This document shows, in pieces, positions 62,056 through 64,000 of a DNA stretch of 64,000 nucleotides. Positions within the stretch are counted from its first letter, which is position 1. Each line of letters starts with the position of its first letter. The DNA lies in NCBI RefSeq assembly GCF_900167405.1, contig NZ_FUWO01000001.1:181011-245010 (forward strand). Reading direction: 5' to 3'. The DNA comes from Globicatella sulfidifaciens DSM 15739 (GTDB lineage: Bacteria > Bacillota > Bacilli > Lactobacillales > Aerococcaceae). The position numbers and the translations under genes are program-made. The notes beneath the pieces were generated by a model that saw only the letters and a program-made list of their open reading frames with translations, was not told where the DNA came from and did no database searches.

Positions 62056-63096
62056 CTACCTCCCATCAAGCATTTCCGATATGATACTGTTTTTCTCTAA
62101 TGGAGCATCATTAAAGGGCACAACGTAAAAATAAAAATTATACCCACTCATACCCTTATCAAAAATTTTCTGTTCAATATACGGCTTTAGAGCAAAAATA
62201 TCTCTCTTCATCTGTTCTTTGACTGCAATACGATACTTGTTATTATTAGTTTCTGTGTAGCCTAACGAAAGTGTATAACCAAGGAAAACACCAAAGGCCA
62301 TATCTGGTTTTGCTACACTAGCTTTATTAGGTATCAGAAGATTAACCATATAATTTGTTGTATCAGAATCATAGATACTTCCATGTGTGGTGTTCTCCAC
62401 CATCTTTAATTCAGTGTCACTGTTACTTTCAATCTCAATAATCTTATCGAATGCACGGTCAATCGCTATGGCTAAATCTCCATGAACATCTGATGCTCCA
62501 AAGACAAGCTGATGGAATAGCTGGCCATTATCATTTATAGCAAGTAGGTGAACCCCATCACTTTTACTTTCGATGTTTCTACCCAGATCATTTATTTCGA
62601 TTTTGCTCATTATTTTAGGTGCATTTAGCTCTTGTTCCATAAATACATAAAGGAGCATTTCTCCTAGGACCGTTTCTGCAGAGGCTCCATAAGCTTGCAT
62701 AAATTTAATTAAACCTTGTGAACCTATAGCATAACTTTTCTTTGAAGTAATAAGTCTGTTTGTTTTCGCTCTAAAAAGACATAGTTTCCTATGTTATCCA
62801 CAAGATATTCATTTAGCGCCCTAAACTTAAACTTGCAATTATTAGCGTCAACACCGTATATATGTACATTGGACGGATTAGATAAACCAAATATATTTAT
62901 AGAGGACACTTTTTCAAATACCCGGTCAAAAGTAGGGTCATGTAAAGTCTTATGTAAGGGGATTTGAGATTCAGCTTTTGCACTTTCAAAATAAATCTGC
63001 TCATCAGATAGGTCAAAAGACTCAACAAACTTTTTATCGATCTCCTTTATTCCAGCTTGACAATCTTGGTTCTTTACTTCAATTATTGCATAGTAA
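62056..63096 (-). pseudogene. hamA: Hachiman nuclease HamA (DUF1837), frameshifted
   Basis: The body (62056-62700) has GEMLLYVFMEQELNAPKIMSK and KSDGVHLL, the E ... K/D pattern of the DUF1837 nuclease-like fold, then KPDMAFGVFLGYTL. The N-terminal part reads HIYGVDANNCKFKFRALNEYLVDNIGNYVF in another frame (62724-62909) and extends upstream to about 63096 (AIIEVKNQDCQAGIKEID). They join via LITSKKSYAIGSQGLIKF after a slip at TTTTT near 62780. HamA-HamB order matches Hachiman. Whether the most 5' part belongs to HamA is uncertain. Confidence 0.65.
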
Positions 63097-63167
63097 AATA
63101 CCTAAATCAGTTTTATTCATCTTCTTGTCGATCAATAGTTCCACAGTTTGTCATACGAGCGAGCCAT
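63097..63167 (-). pseudogene. XRE-family regulator, N-terminal stub
   Basis: After AAGGAGG, an ATG at 63167 reads MARSYDKLWN-stop; with one added A it reads MARSYDKLWKLLIDKKMNKTDL, the start of small Cro/CI-type regulators of the YozG class. It then fuses into the hamA-side sequence. Probably the former regulator of the defence operon or a separate gene joined by deletion. Confidence 0.6.
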
Positions 63168-63502
63168 AATTCGACCTCCTTTTTTTCGAGACGATTCGTT
63201 TTATTATATCACTCTCTCTCCCTTTTTTTCAATATTCCGTTGAGTTATGATAGTGTCAAATTATTGTTGGTTTTCCTCTACCATACTTTTTACTAATTCT
63301 CTGAACCCCATTTCATGGATTCCATATTTTAACCACTATCCTTGATAACGATCTTCCATCGGCAAGGTACGATCTGTAAGTCTTTAGGGAGAGGCCCAAT
63401 CCAGTCTCGCTAGACGCCAGTACCATGCCGCTGCTCGCTATCAAGCATTCACCTCATTGCCTCTAGCTGTCATTATGAAGACAGGCCTCACTCTATTCGT
63501 TT
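63168..63502. other. Boundary region to the ISLre2 element
   Basis: 63168-63300: promoter-like AT-rich DNA upstream of the XRE stub (T-rich). 63300-63502 is GC-richer and directly follows the transposase stop, so it is probably the ISLre2 3' untranslated end. No separate gene seen. Confidence 0.4.
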
Positions 63503-64000
63503 TCAATAATCAGCGATTGTCCCAAAAGCCTGGCGACTTCGTGTGTTATTGGAATAGTGTAAGATAGCGACTTTACCACTCCAATCATACTGACGAGCGT
63601 ATTTCCGCCCCAAACGGCCATCTAATTTCTCTACTCTTCTTTCTCTTTCTTTTGTTTTAATTTGATTTGTTACCCAAGTTTTTAAATCGCTACCATTTAA
63701 GTCATAAGCACGTGCTTTAGCGATGCTTTCTGCTCCTGTTGTACTCCATCCTAGCGGTCGCGAACTTAAACGAGCACTTAACCAATGGCTGACGTGACCT
63801 TCGGCACTACAACCGATATATTGAGGGTCCCTTTGTCTTTGGATAGAATCCCAATTGCCTATTAGATAGCGACGAACCTTTTGAAGCGTTTGTTTCGAAG
63901 AGTCGGGTAACGACGGATCGTTGAGTCGCACTTTGAAATAGTCCTGAAGATAGCCTTTTTCACCTGTATAAAGCCAACGATGTAAAGTGGCGTATAAATG
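63503..64000 (-). CDS. ISLre2-family transposase (UPF0236), partial
   Basis: The last 165 residues of a UPF0236/ISLre2 transposase; the 5' part lies beyond base 64000. GCSAEGHVSHWLSARLSSRPLGWS is the family's conserved C-terminal motif, followed by GAESIAKARAYDLNG. The frame is open through the window edge (LYATLHRWLYTGEKGYLQDYF). No lesion in the visible part. Confidence 0.88.
   Translation of the reverse strand, partial: HLYATLHRWLYTGEKGYLQDYFKVRLNDPSLPDSSKQTLQKVRRYLIGNWDSIQRQRDPQYIGCSAEGHVSHWLSARLSSRPLGWSTTGAESIAKARAYDLNGSDLKTWVTNQIKTKERERRVEKLDGRLGRKYARQYDWSGKVAILHYSNNTRSRQAFGTIADY

Noticed and set aside
1..64000. tRNA, rRNA and prophage genes.
   Set aside because: None detected on either strand by reading for conserved tRNA arms, rRNA core sequences or phage structural genes.

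Overview
The window looks like chromosome of a low-GC Gram-positive bacterium of the order Lactobacillales. Aerococcaceae or Carnobacteriaceae would fit, but I cannot name the genus from sequence alone. The evidence is AT-rich DNA, strong AGGAGG ribosome binding sites, CcpA-type cre sites, ATP-dependent PEP carboxykinase, NADH oxidase, an ECF-type thiamine S component, and SAM-I, TPP and T-box leader RNAs. No rRNA or tRNA gene and no CRISPR array was seen.

Layout. 1-2070: fructose operon (fruR-fruK-fruA, minus strand). 2200-5700: accessory stretch with an IS30 remnant, a DUF4143 ATPase, a frameshifted hydrolase and an orphan MazE-like antitoxin. 5794-9160: sugar ABC importer under a LacI/CcpA-like operator. 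9900-22800: mostly housekeeping (pckA with cre, nitrilase/hydrolase pair, rhomboid, DUF503, NADH oxidase, ndk), plus a SAM-I riboswitch in front of an unknown Cys-containing small protein. 23355-33460: another DUF4143 ATPase, then an ABC exporter gene split by a complete 6.9-kb Tn552-like transposon (26187-33082) carrying a zinc/cobalt-type efflux cassette. 33470-37563: TPP riboswitch and thiT, an apparently orphan T-box, pyrD and a nucleoside deaminase. 37600-42200: decayed fragments around three unrecognised membrane or secreted proteins. 42260-48900: small metabolic genes, several pseudogenes, a GST-like reductase and an AraC/GyrI regulator. 49100-52850: an island with a ric / P1B ATPase / HMA-chaperone operon under two FNR-type boxes. 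52909-58740: IS graveyard (IS21, IS3, IS256, IS30) around an epimerase-like gene. 59100-64000: NptA-type Na/Pi transporter, remains of a Hachiman-like defence locus (hamA frameshifted, hamB truncated) and an ISLre2 transposase end.

Two themes stand out. First, gene decay is heavy: I count about fifteen broken genes, many with a single frameshift or nonsense change, so either real reductive decay or residual sequencing errors should be considered. Second, there is a family of structured intergenic repeats: 90-bp hairpin units in tandem (2, 2 and 4 copies at three loci) capped by a second hairpin built on GAAAATCA/TGATTTTC, which also occurs alone at several loci.

Metal and stress handling recur: the transposon cassette (CDF exporter, ArsR sensor, P1B-4 ATPase) and the FNR-controlled ric/ATPase/HMA operon are two independent metal-linked modules, both apparently acquired.
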